From assembly GCA_021399435.1 (NCBI GenBank), contig JAJTUP010000014.1:682001-746000 (forward strand): a stretch of 64,000 bases of DNA, written 5' to 3'. The translations under genes and the position numbers were made by a program. Shown here in pieces: positions 1 through 10,514 of this stretch; the stretch's first letter is position 1; each line of letters begins with the position of its first letter. Source of the DNA: Diaporthe sp. PMI_573. Lineage: Eukaryota; Ascomycota; Sordariomycetes; Diaporthales; Diaporthaceae. A model generated the notes under the pieces. The model saw only the letters and a program-made list of their open reading frames with translations, searched no databases and was not told the DNA's origin.

Positions 1-3000
1 AAAAGAGCGGGCGCGCGATGGAGCCCGCGTTTTACCTGTTTACATGGGGAAGGCGAGAGAGGGGGGTTTCGGTTCGGTTGATGAGGCGTGTCTGTCGTCA
101 CGTCAGGATCAGCATCGTGATCATAGGGCTGGCCCGCCTGTCGCCTCCCTTTCCTCTGCGCGATGGGCGGATGTACATCGGGATCGGGTTGTCCAAGGTC
201 GGACCAGGGCTAGGTAGGGTCAGCAAGCAATTGCACCAAAATAGACGAAAACGAGATGAGGGAGAGAGTTGGCTGGCCAGGCTGGCTGGGGGTCGTGCAC
301 TCTCTTGCGTCGTCTCAGAAGTTGTGTCTGTCCCTCCCTCGTCCACGTTGGAAACCGGTGCTATGAAAGGCAAAAAGAGGGTTTCTGCCCAAAACCGCCC
401 CCGGAGGAATATACAGTACGAAGAAGGTGGTGGGTACAGAAGTACTGCATACAAGTACTGGCTGGAGCGGGCTGGAGCCTTGCTCCCGTTCCCATGCACG
501 CCATCATGCCACATCTGGCATGCGACACAGCCCGTACCGTAACCCCATATCCCCAATGCCATCCCATGCTGGCTCTCTGACGGGGCATGCCTGGGTTCTT
601 CTGAGGGAGATTTCGTCCGATGCTAAAACCTCACTGACGTGGGTGATACCCCATCACCCTGAAACCGCTAGCTGCCGAGAGCGACCGAGAAAATCGAAGG
701 AGGGAGGCGAAGAACAACAATGGCAAGACAGGCATGCAAGTTGCAGACGCGCAAAGACAGAAAGAAAAAAGATACTTTGTCTGCTTGTTCCGTGTTGACA
801 CAAGGAGCCATGCTGTGGGGCGTTAATCCGGTGCTCGGTGCGCAAGTGCTCAGATACATTCCAGAAGGTTACTCTGTGACGGTCTGTCTAATTTCGCGAC
901 CCTGATTTAATTCCGAGAGCGGCAGACATGCAAGCTTTGGGCTGGGACCCCCCAATAAAACCTTGTTTCTCGTCGGGGTCGGTCATCACCACCGAGTATT
1001 ATTACCGTGCCCTTGTTGTGCTGTTGCTGTGCTGTTTGTGCGTTGTACAATGTGTGTGCTGTATGTGACGGGCCACGCGAAATGGCTTGCAAACAGCAGA
1101 GTACCCCTGAGGCTTGACCGAAAGGAGGCTGGGGTTGGAGGGTGATGCAGTGGTGCTGCATAGGCATGTAGGGAAAAGGGATCAATCAAGCTTCTTACTG
1201 CAGGAGCAGTCTTTTCTTTTTGCCACCGCGCTACCGCCTCGGTCATCTACGGCACTGCGGCCCTGCGATTGGCATTCCAGCCTGCCTCACACCTGCCCTT
1301 GCACCTTGCCGTGCCTTGGGAGTGCCACGTGCCGAACACGCACGCACTCAGTCACATCACATCGTTCGTGTACCAGCCAGCCAGCCCAGCCAGCCTCCAA
1401 TCTCCACGTCGCTGTCAAAATCTGGTACCCTATCCCTTTCCTCCCTTTCCTCCCCCAGGCCAATGCCTGCACCAGCTGGGAAGACGGATTTAAAATAATA
1501 AAAAAAAGAAATTGAAACAAGCTGCCAGTGAGGCAGTGAGGCAACCCGATTGTTTCAACCTGCTGTCCATTTTTGTACTCTTGCACCTTGTACCTGGCAC
1601 CGAGGTACAGACTACGCGGACTCTCTCTTCCTCCCTAGATGAAACAGGGAAACGGTCAACTCGGGCCAATTCATCCATTCCGGACTCATAAGCCATCCAA
1701 GCCATCGCATGAGGCGGCCTTGTCGTCGTGCTTCCAATTGTGCTTACTGTGTACTAGTCTCCTCTGTTCAGATGCCAAGTGCCAGCCCGGCCCGCCTAGT
1801 TCTTCTCCCCCTTTCCGCATTCGGTGTGGAGCCCGAACAAGAGAATTGGACCCTGAATTTGGGGCATTTCCCATCTTCTCGGCCGACGCGCTGCCCTGGG
1901 CCCTGCACATCCCTGGGCTTCCCTGGGGGGCACTTTGATCAGTCATCCACCAGACCAACACGGCCTGTCCAGGCAAGATCAGATCCGTCGCAGGCCTTGC
2001 ACTGACAGCCCCCCTGCGTCGATCTAGATCGTGCAGCCGTGAAACAGGGCCGGTTAATCTGCTGGCGAACCTTCCTTCGAAGCTTTCGAGACGTGTTACG
2101 ATCGACGCGGTGAGGGCAGAAGAATGCTGAAGCAGCCGGACAAGATTGGACAGGACTGAGCGTGGTTGAGCTGGGGTGCTGGGGCAAGGCGTCGAGGAGA
2201 GGTGCATCATCACCAAAAATCACCATCCCCAATCAGCCATTCATACCTTCCGTCGTGCCTGATCATCACCCCCCTGGAACGTTGGGTTGGAAGTTGGACC
2301 AGTAGGCGCAAACACCTACATTGCCGACGAATCTTATCTCCCGCGGTTATTGCGTAGGGTTCTGCTGTCCAGTCCTGCTGTCCAGTCGATTCTGTGCTAA
2401 GGGTCGTCATCGTCGGTGCCGGTTCAGAAACGCATGACTGCAGGGGCCGGCGCGGACGCGGAGGCGGAGGCGGAAGACAGTGGGAGACAAGAAAGACGGC
2501 TGATCGCCGTGTTGATCCCCCTCCCCCCTTTCACCGCCACAGGGTCACCAGCCCGACTATCCATTCCTATCGGAGCAGGCCAGCGGCTGCCGACGCCGCC
2601 ATCACACATCATAATCTTTGACCGTTTCATGCACATGCCGTGGGCTCAGCACTCTCGCTAAGGCTTCGCGGGGTCGGACAACACATCACATCATCGACGC
2701 AACACCACCACACCAGCCTTGGAAAAAGACGGTCCGCAATTTCGACAATCTCTGTCGACCCTCGCCCGATAGGGTTTTGCGGAGAAGGCGCCCTGCACAG
2801 CATCCTCCTGCCTCATTTCGTTTCCAATCCACCCTGGTGCTACCGCCCGCGTAAGTCACTTGTCGACTTGGACGGGTTTTGCTACATTTCTGCATTACAA
2901 CCGCCGCGAGTACATCTCCTGGTCCGTACAGTACATCCTGTCCTCCCTGCCGCGATCCGTACTGTACCCCAGTCCCCCCTTCCCGAACCCACGATCACGG

Positions 3001-3013
3001 GGTACCCGTCATC
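1..3013. other. Non-coding region upstream of SAM37
   Basis: No open frame here has a recognisable domain, sensible composition or convincing splice structure. The stretch is rich in pyrimidine runs and short C- or G-rich patches, as is common in promoters and 5' leaders of filamentous fungi. The last few hundred bases probably hold the SAM37 promoter and 5' UTR. A gene ending to the left of the window cannot be excluded for the first bases. Confidence 0.6.
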
Positions 3014-4557
3014 ATGGTACTCCTTCGTCTCCACGTCTGGGGACCAGCCTTCGGGCTCGCCAGCATTGATGCTGAGTGTCTCGCCACAATCACATACCTT
3101 GCGAACGCCCTGGGAGACGATCAATGGCATCTATTGGAGATTGTCGCAACTAGCCCCTCAGGGGTCCCAACGCGTGAGTTCACTTTAGCGTTTTGGTTTT
3201 CGAACAGTTCCAACCGTTGAGCCCAACCACCCCTGCCCCTTTCCTCCCAAGTGACCGTCCACCAGCCCGTCGGCCGTCGTCCCGTCCGAACATGTCGTCC
3301 GGCGGTGTGTCAGGCGTAGGGCCATCAAACCTTCGGCCCGGCACCCGGCATCTGCTCTTGCCGTCCCACTTACCCCCCGGCCACGATCTACCGAAAGTCT
3401 AATCATTCTCATCTCAAGACTCCCTCCCCGCGCTCCACGAGCCCGGCTCTGGCGTCTGGTCCTCGGGCTTCACCTCCATCACCGGCCGCCTCCGGGACCT
3501 ACGCCCTGATGCCTGGGACCTCGACCGGGACCTGGACATCGCCCAGCGCGCCGACTCGGCCGCCTACGCGAGCTTCCTGAGGTCCTCCGCCGCGCCCCTC
3601 GTCGCCCTCTCCCTCTACGTCTCCTCAGCGAACTGGGCCGGCACCACACGGCCCGCCTACGGCACCATCCTGCCCTTCCCCCTGACGTGGACGGAGCCGC
3701 TCTCCATCCGCCACCGGATGTGCGACGCGGCCGACCACCTCGGCCTGTCGGACCTTAACGTGGACGACGATGGCACCCAGTCGCAGCAGAGCCTATCATC
3801 CTCCGCCACGGGCGAGTCCACCGAGGGCTTCCTCAAGGTCCCAGAGCGCCTGAAGCCTCTCCGCCGCGGCGTAAAAGCCGCCCTGTCGCCAGAACAAACG
3901 GCCCTGTTCCGCCTCGAGGCCGTCGCAAACGACTGCCTAGCCGTGCTGACGGACCTCAAAGCGGCCGCCGAGATGGAAGGCGCAGGCGAGCGCTCCTTCT
4001 TCTTGTCTTCATCATCATCATCATCGTCCTCTCCCATGTCCTCCCTCGACTGCCTGGCCTTCGGCTACCTGGCCCTGATGCTCGTCCCGGACGTCCCGCG
4101 CCCCTGGCTCAGGGACCTGGTGCGCAGGCGCCACGAGGCCCTGGCGGTGTTGGTGGACGCCACGCGCGAAGGCGTCTTTGGCGGCGACCCCTTCGAGGCC
4201 CCCGGGTGCTTCTCCCGGAACGTCTTCTCCACCCTGCCGTGGGCGGACCCGTCGCGGGTGTCTGACGAGCAGCAGCAGCAGCCGTGGGCGCTGACCCGCT
4301 TCGTCAGGGGCGTGGTTGCGTCCTCGGTGCCGCGCGCGTGGACGATACGGGATGCTTCCCAGTCTAAGTCTGCGTCGTCGTCATCATCAACCGGCTCGTC
4401 CGTCCTGGCTGTCATGGGCGGCGGGGCCGCTGTGCTGGGTGTCATAGGCAGCGCGCTGCTGTACCGGCATATGCCGCCTCTTGGTGCGGCGTTGTATCGG
4501 TGGGAGATGCCGAGGCGGCGGGCGTTTGGGGCTGCTGGGGCGTTGTTCGGGCTGTGA
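3014..4557 (+). CDS. SAM37: Sam37/metaxin-like subunit of the mitochondrial SAM complex
   Basis: Predicted subunit of the sorting and assembly machinery, which inserts beta-barrel proteins into the mitochondrial outer membrane. Two exons: 3014-3173 and 3419-4557, with a 245-nt intron (GTGAGT..AAG). The product is about 432 aa. The N-terminus (MVLLRLHVWGPAFGL, then IDAECLATITYL) matches the metaxin/Sam37 N-terminal domain. After splicing, the SLPALHEPGSGVW segment and the SLYVSSANW and PAYGTILPFPLTW stretches follow as expected. The C-terminal half carries SLDCLAFGYLALML and VPRPWL, a hallmark of metaxin-like proteins. Near the end, a hydrophobic stretch (VLAVMGGGAAVLGVIGSALLY) could anchor the protein in the outer membrane. 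Serine homopolymers from TCA/TCG repeats (around 4006-4032) sit in a variable linker. The start was chosen by family alignment. It is convergent with the ZZ/EF-hand gene. Confidence 0.9.
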
Positions 4558-5132
4558 GTGATGGGAAGTAGTGGGATGGGGGAGATAGGAAAAGTATACT
4601 GTATTGTGTGATCACTGAGCGGCGGGATGGGATCGCCATCTCTAAAGCCGGTGAGCAGATGCAGAGAAATGTTCGACGAGGGTGCATAATGTACCACGGC
4701 ATTGATACCCAACTCTAAAAACAGATAGCAGCAGCACCATTGAATGTTAAAGTTTGTAAAACTTCCAAGGGCATCATCAGCATGGTTGTATCGGAAAAAG
4801 GTATACATCGAGTTTGACAGTTTATCAAAACTCCGTCCGTCATGCACGCAGGAGACTATGAACGTCCGGGACATCATTATCGCTACAGAAAATATTTCCC
4901 CTTGCCTGGTGGCATATGTCACCACCCGGCAGGCCAGGTAACCTATCTACCCCCGCCAACTCCCCGTGACCGTGGCGCCGGACGAGCTCAGGCTAGAATC
5001 ACTGTCACTGTCGTAATCTTCCTCGTCGACCCCATCCGCGGTGGTATAATCCTCATCACCGTCACTATCGTCATCTACTACCGGATGCTGATGACCCACG
5101 GGTGCCCCCTTGAACAACCGCGCGTAGCCCTC
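4558..5132. other. Convergent 3' intergenic region
   Basis: Spacer between the stop codons of SAM37 (+) and the ZZ/EF-hand gene (-). It must contain the 3' UTRs and poly(A) sites of both genes. I see no independent gene. Confidence 0.7.
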
Positions 5133-8100
5133 CTAAGGTATACAAAAGTCGATCCACGTCCCCATGTAGTCCAGCCGGTGCGGCCCGCTCTCCTCGTGGT
5201 GCCAGATGTCCTTGAACTCGGCCAGGTCCAGCCGGCCCCAGCCGCCGCGCGCCTTGGCCTCCTTCTCGGCCGCGTCGTGTTTCAGCCACTCCGCCAGCGC
5301 CGCCTCGGGCGGCCGCGTCAGCGGCTTGGACGGCTTCCTGCCGCCGCTGCCGTTGATGATCCTCAGCTTGCCTGGCCGCTTGCTCTTGAGGGCTGGTTTG
5401 GGGTGGTGGGCTGGGGTCGTCGCCGCTGGGGTGGGCGCCGGGACGTCTGCGTCGCTGTTGGGCCGGAACTGAGGCATAGTTGGGTCGCGGTAGGGGGCGT
5501 CGCTTGCGCAGGGCACTTGCTCTTCAGCTGTCAATGACTCCTCGTCCGAGTCTTCATCCTCCTCGGAAGTGGTCTCCTCCTCATTCTCTTCAGTCTTAGA
5601 AGCCCGTGACTCATCAACGGTGTAGCCCGAGGTGGCGAGCAACTCGTCCAGGGTTCTATCTTGGATCGGCTTCTTTGTGTCGACTTCGACGACGACTGTG
5701 ACCTTCCCATGCCCGTTTGCCTTGTCCCTGTTCTCCTCGCTTCCGTTGCGATTTTCGTCTTGGTGCTGCGACGAATCCTTGCTCTTGTCTTGGTCAAAGG
5801 AGTCGAGCAGGTCACGGTAAGCCTCTCGGTATTCCTTGGTCTCTGCGGCTTTGACGGCGAGATCTTCCTTTTCCTTGAATAGGACATCCAGAAGTTCGTT
5901 GAACGCCTGTTGTGTGACGACATAAAGGATCTCCTTGCCCATATCTTTCTCAGCATCGGGTATCTCCATGCCGCCCCATCGTTCAGGGACGCTCCTGGAC
6001 GATGTGGATGGGTTGGATCTGATTTCGTAGTCGTCCGTATCTTCGGCAAAGCGAACCTTGGATGATGACCGTGACCGGGCAGACAGCGGGGGCTGTCCTT
6101 CCTTTGAGCTCCCTGCTGCCTCGGTGCCGTTTATGTCCGCGAGGACGTCGTCTTCTTCATTCCATCCGTCTGGCGGGGTGGTTCCCTCCTCTTCAGCAAG
6201 GTAGAAGTTGCGCTTTTTCCACCTGTCGAACAGCTTTTTCCTCACTGTGGCCCTGAGCTTCCTATCCATTGTCCTCTTCTTATGAGCCTCTAGGCGAAGA
6301 TGCTGTGCGCGTAGCTGGCTATCACTGGGTGGCCGATTGGTCCAGCGCTCGCTGCTGACGTCTCTAACAGCCTGGGGAGCGGAGGAGCTACCGCGAGAGG
6401 CATCCGTGAAAGATGGAAAGTAGTCAACGGGGCGGCTGACGTCTTCCGCTGCAGACTCCTCCTCCTCTTCCTCAGCTGACGTCTCTTCTTCACTAGGCAC
6501 GTTCTCCTCGTCGGCTTCCTCGCCATTTTCCCGTTCCTCTCGGTCGACCGGGGCTAGCTCGCTTGGCTGTATGTTACGCGGTTCGCCGTGTAAGAGAGAC
6601 ACGAGCTCTTCAACTCTTGTCGGGGGATTCAGCAAAGCCTCGTGGTAGATGCGCGATACTTCTTCATCCCCGGTCGGCGATGTTACATGTTCAGAAACAG
6701 GCGTGAAGAATCTGCGGCCATATGCGTCATCGCTCGGGCCGGCGTGGTTGAAAAGGCTTGAAAGAATCTCGCCGCGGTCGCCAACATCTGGCCTGGTCTC
6801 GCTCACCACGCCGTTCTTGTCGTTGACCCATACATCTCCGTTCCCGTGGAAAATCTTGCCTTCCATAGGACGCCCATGGTCGGCTTCGGGAACTCTGCCC
6901 TCGCGGCCAAAGTGGCTGCTGAGGGGCTGTCTGCCCGTCACCAGTTGCTGGGTCTCAGTGTTGTTCATGACCTGCTGGTCCAGGCCTTCGAGGACATCGC
7001 CGTGCATGTGCTTGTAGAGGACATAATAGGTTCTGAATATTCGCAAACAGTCTCGTCGAGATATGTATCCGTCGCCATCAACATCGTAGCCTTTGAAGAT
7101 GCGCTCGAGTCTCTGCTTGCCCTTTTTGTAGGACAAGCCCATCAGGAACTCTGGGAAGCTGATCAGATCGTCGCCGTTGGTGTCGTAGAATGCAAACATG
7201 CGGTCGTGGATAAGGTTCGGGGCAGTCCGTCGGTGACCACTCGATGGCACGAGATATCTCTCGAACGTCTTCCTGTCAGCGGCCAGAAACAGCTCATCCG
7301 GGTCGTCTCTCCATTCAGTGTTGGCGATGAAAGTCCATTGCTCCCACAACGCCTCCAACTCTGGACGCTCGAAGCCTGTCTCCTTTGCCAGGTGCCTGAT
7401 CAGAGCACCGGGCAAGTTCCTCAAAGCCGTGTCGGGGTCGCCGGGGTACCAGACAGGTTGCATAGACTTGGGACCGAAAGGCGGGGCAGGGACTTTGACC
7501 TTGTAGAAGACGTGTGTCTTGTTGTGCAGTCCCTGTGACTCGCATGTCTCGCAGAGGTCGAAGTCGGCGCAGTTCGCACACCGATAGCGGATTCCGCGAA
7601 TGGGCAGGAGTCCACATGCGTTACACATGCACCCGCGATGAACATAGGCGTTTCGCCGAGCGTTGTCCTCGGAAACTCTGAAGAGCAGACCGACAATGTT
7701 GTGTCCTGCTCTTGGCGGTGGGATGTTCCATGCATCGTCATGGGCCCAGTCATCCTCCATTGTACGCTCCTCGCCAGCCACGGTGTCGGCCTCACCCCCA
7801 ACACCGCCGGGGGTTGCTGGCGGGCGAGAATTTGTGTTTTCGGCGTTCTCATCGTGATGTGTGTCGTGGTCAGGGGACTCTGCGTCGTCGGCGGCAGGGG
7901 CTGCGCCAGGGTGGTCGGCGACCTGCCTGCCAAAGTGATGGTTTAGAATTTGCTCGACGTGTTCCCTCTCTTCGGAACCGAGGTGGTGCTCGACGTCGTC
8001 CAACGCGGCCTGGATTTGCCGTCTTGTGCTGCGCTCCGTCCTACGAACAGCATTGCTCCTGCGCAGACCACTGTCGCCGCCAGAGGCCGAGGCTGAGGCT

Positions 8101-8240
8101 GAGGATGAGGAGGTCGTAGACTGCAGGCTGAACTGTTGCCAGAACTGCCAGGCAATGAAGACACCAGTAACTCCGGCGAGGACCTGGATGACAACCCTTG
8201 GTCGCGTCAAAGTCGCGGCGGAAGAGCTTGACACATCCAT
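5133..8240 (-). CDS. Membrane-anchored ZZ zinc-finger and EF-hand protein
   Basis: Intronless frame of 1035 aa if started at the ATG at 8240. The frame stays open 85 codons further upstream (to 8495), but that part is low-complexity and unlike protein. Order of parts: N-terminal hydrophobic segment (about residues 13-34) suggesting a single signal-anchor helix; serine-rich linker; ZZ-type zinc finger (about 201-247) with C-x-C-x2-C, a second CxxC, then DLCETC and two histidines; two EF-hand loops (about 353-364, DTNGDDLISFPEF, and 385-396, DVDGDGYISRRD) with acidic calcium ligands; then a long acidic, disordered C-terminal half. The last segment (WGRLDLAEFKDIWHHE to the terminal WIDFCIP) looks conserved. 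ZZ fingers bind peptides or histone tails and EF-hands bind calcium, so a calcium-responsive scaffold is plausible. The specific function is unknown. It is head-to-head with the MBL-fold gene. Confidence 0.85.
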   Translation of the reverse strand: MDVSSSSAATLTRPRVVIQVLAGVTGVFIAWQFWQQFSLQSTTSSSSASASASGGDSGLRRSNAVRRTERSTRRQIQAALDDVEHHLGSEEREHVEQILNHHFGRQVADHPGAAPAADDAESPDHDTHHDENAENTNSRPPATPGGVGGEADTVAGEERTMEDDWAHDDAWNIPPPRAGHNIVGLLFRVSEDNARRNAYVHRGCMCNACGLLPIRGIRYRCANCADFDLCETCESQGLHNKTHVFYKVKVPAPPFGPKSMQPVWYPGDPDTALRNLPGALIRHLAKETGFERPELEALWEQWTFIANTEWRDDPDELFLAADRKTFERYLVPSSGHRRTAPNLIHDRMFAFYDTNGDDLISFPEFLMGLSYKKGKQRLERIFKGYDVDGDGYISRRDCLRIFRTYYVLYKHMHGDVLEGLDQQVMNNTETQQLVTGRQPLSSHFGREGRVPEADHGRPMEGKIFHGNGDVWVNDKNGVVSETRPDVGDRGEILSSLFNHAGPSDDAYGRRFFTPVSEHVTSPTGDEEVSRIYHEALLNPPTRVEELVSLLHGEPRNIQPSELAPVDREERENGEEADEENVPSEEETSAEEEEEESAAEDVSRPVDYFPSFTDASRGSSSAPQAVRDVSSERWTNRPPSDSQLRAQHLRLEAHKKRTMDRKLRATVRKKLFDRWKKRNFYLAEEEGTTPPDGWNEEDDVLADINGTEAAGSSKEGQPPLSARSRSSSKVRFAEDTDDYEIRSNPSTSSRSVPERWGGMEIPDAEKDMGKEILYVVTQQAFNELLDVLFKEKEDLAVKAAETKEYREAYRDLLDSFDQDKSKDSSQHQDENRNGSEENRDKANGHGKVTVVVEVDTKKPIQDRTLDELLATSGYTVDESRASKTEENEEETTSEEDEDSDEESLTAEEQVPCASDAPYRDPTMPQFRPNSDADVPAPTPAATTPAHHPKPALKSKRPGKLRIINGSGGRKPSKPLTRPPEAALAEWLKHDAAEKEAKARGGWGRLDLAEFKDIWHHEESGPHRLDYMGTWIDFCIP

Positions 8241-8908
8241 GGCGGCTGGCCGGCGATCATGTTGGTGGAGGTGGCCGTCTGTGTGGGTGTCTGCTGTCGT
8301 CAGCTCGGTTATTGTCCCATCTGTGGTGATCGGGTGCCCTGCAACAGAGCAATTCAGGCTGGCTGGGCCTGAGGGTTGTTGGTGATGGTAGGTAACGCGG
8401 CGGGTCGAGCTGGTGACTGCGCGAAGCTCAGCTTTACGGTGAAAAAGAGTGAGACACAGCTGACAGGGAAGGTGAAGCTCACCCAGGTCAAGCAAACGCT
8501 ACTGGGCCGCTGATCGGCAGACCCACCTACCACTTTTGGCTCCACAGCAGTTCGTTTACCCCAACCGTGAACCAGCACTAGCACTGACTGCTAGAAACGG
8601 ACGGACGACATCTCTTTTCTACTGACCAACCTCGCATGTTCGGCTCCACCGGATCAACCAGTAGTAGTAATATTCATGTAGTCTGTTCTAGAGCACGGCA
8701 GGGGCTGAGCGACCAACAACTACGTGGCTGCCATCGTACTGTAACAACCTGGAAACCCCCACTTACGAGAGTGGCTCAATCCTGACTTAGACTTGGACCA
8801 ACGTCTTGGAGTCTAACCTGAAATATTATGAAGAGATTGTTGTATTCTCTCATTTGATCTGCTCCTCACACTCTGTCTCACCCATTCAGTGATTCCATCT
8901 CAAACAAA
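8241..8908. other. Divergent promoter region
   Basis: Spacer between two genes transcribed away from each other, so it should carry both promoters and 5' leaders. The in-frame extension of the minus-strand gene up to 8495 lies here and is probably 5' UTR. No separate gene is seen. Confidence 0.6.
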
Positions 8909-9856
8909 ATGGCCTCAGACAACAAGGACTGGCTCATCTGCACGGCCTGCGGCACCCAATATCCCACCGCAGACCGCCAGCAACAGTCACGTTGCTTCAT
9001 ATGCGACGACCCCAGACAGTTCACCCCGCCCTCAGGCCAGAGCTTCACGACTCACGGCGGCATCGTGTCCTCCCTCGCGGGCTACAAGAACGTCTTCCGC
9101 CGCTACGACGAGGACAACCGCTTGACCTTCATCTACACCACCCCCAAGTTCGCCATCGGGCAGCGCTGCATCTTGATCAGGACTCCCGCCGGCAACATCC
9201 TCTGGGACTGCATCACCCTCCTGGACGACGCCACCGTCGACGAGATCAACAAGCTGGGAGGGCTCAAGGCCATCGTCATCTCTCACCCGCACTACTACTC
9301 CACCCACTTGAAATGGGCGAGCGCGTTTGACTGCCCAGTCTACCTCGCCGCCGAGGACAAGCAGTGGCTGGCCCAGATGGACCCCGAGCGCCAGGTCTTT
9401 TTGGAACCCGGCACGACGGAAAAGCGCATCACGGTGGAGGGCAAGGACACGGGCGCCACCATCCTCAAGCTGGGCGGCCACTTCCCCGGCAGCCTGGTGC
9501 TGCTCTTCGATGGCCGTCTCTTCGTCGCCGACACCCTCCTGACAACTCCCGCGGGCATGGGCAGCTGGGAGACTGACGCCGTCGGCAACAAGCGGGAGGG
9601 CCACCTGGGCCGGCCCGAGGGTGCCAACTCGTTTGCCTTCATGTGGAGCATACCCAACATGATTCCTCTGTCGCCGGACGAGATCTCAGGCATGTGGAAT
9701 GTTTTGGGAAAGCATGAGTTCTGCAGCACGCATGGGGCGTTTATGGGGCACGACATCGAGGATGAAAAGATTAAGGGGAGGGTGCTGGAGTCGGCCAAAA
9801 TTCAGGTTTCGAGGATGGGTTGGAAGGACCATGCGTTCTTGTCAGTATCTGAGTAG
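8909..9856 (+). CDS. Metallo-beta-lactamase-fold protein with Cys4 N-terminus
   Basis: Intronless gene of 315 aa with a good start context (AAAATGG). The N-terminus has two CxxC pairs (C11, C14, C29, C32), probably a small zinc ribbon. The rest resembles the metallo-beta-lactamase fold: a strand-turn region ending in VISHPHYYST, then GGHFPGSLVLLF and LFVADTLL, which correspond to later metal-binding strands. In the canonical HxHxDH motif the first two histidines are present (H126, H128), but the Asp and last His positions are Tyr130 and Ser131. It may therefore bind one metal, bind metal differently, or be non-hydrolytic. Similar single-copy proteins occur widely in fungi as uncharacterised MBL-domain proteins. 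The substrate is unknown. Confidence 0.85.
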   Translation: MASDNKDWLICTACGTQYPTADRQQQSRCFICDDPRQFTPPSGQSFTTHGGIVSSLAGYKNVFRRYDEDNRLTFIYTTPKFAIGQRCILIRTPAGNILWDCITLLDDATVDEINKLGGLKAIVISHPHYYSTHLKWASAFDCPVYLAAEDKQWLAQMDPERQVFLEPGTTEKRITVEGKDTGATILKLGGHFPGSLVLLFDGRLFVADTLLTTPAGMGSWETDAVGNKREGHLGRPEGANSFAFMWSIPNMIPLSPDEISGMWNVLGKHEFCSTHGAFMGHDIEDEKIKGRVLESAKIQVSRMGWKDHAFLSVSE

Positions 9857-10514
9857 CTAGTAGATTCCTTGCGCCGGTAAATCATTCATGCCGTTTGTTA
9901 AAGGGTAAAAAATGCAAAAAAGAGAGCATGTCGCCAACACTCTCCTCACGCCCTGCCACCCCTATAAGGTGCTACAGCGCGTCCCTCCTTTCGGTACTTC
10001 CTTTTGCAGGAGCTTCGGGATATTTATTTGCAGTGTCTTATTCCCCCACCTGCCTGTGTGGTTATTGGCGTTGCGGTGGGCACTGTGTCTGAACTCGTGG
10101 CTGTCACAGTTCGATTCCCCCACCTACCTGTGTGTTTATTGGCGTTGCGGTGGGTGATGTGGCTGGACTTATTTGGAAATTCGAGTCGCTCGCTTTACTG
10201 ACCACGCCAGCTTGCCATTTTGGTTGAAAGATGCTGGTTTTCGTAGGCTATAAACCTTGGGACGAAAGGTGAATTTGCTGGCCAGGGTGCGCTCAGAGGC
10301 CAACTACCCTGGGGCTTGCCTTGACACGTTATTGAGTCGATGCCAGTATCCTCCCCTCGACCATAATGAGCCTTAGATACAGCTTCATCGCTGCTTCTAG
10401 CCGCATCAGTCGTTCAGGTTCTCATACAGAGACAGTCAGGCCATCTAAATAAGACAAACAGTATGAGTGCCACAAGGGATTACAGCACAACCAAGCTTGC
10501 TCGACAAATAGCTA
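9857..10514. other. Convergent 3' region with a spaced direct repeat
   Basis: Lies between the 3' ends of the MBL-fold gene and the leucine-rich-type gene. It contains the 40-nt direct repeat at 10041-10154, listed separately. No gene is seen. Confidence 0.6.
10041..10154. repeat. Direct repeat, 40-nt unit, 74-nt period
   Basis: A 40-nt unit at 10041-10080 recurs at 10115-10154 with only a couple of mismatches. Each begins TTCCCCCACCT and ends GGCGTTGCGGTGGG. The 34-nt spacer is unique. It lies in non-coding DNA downstream of the MBL-fold gene, and the arrangement suggests a local segmental duplication. Confidence 0.9.

Noticed and set aside
8241..8495. Upstream in-frame extension of the ZZ/EF-hand protein (85 codons)
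   Set aside because: The ATG at 8240 is directly followed by a plausible anchor; the extension is His/Thr-rich and unlike a conserved N-terminus.
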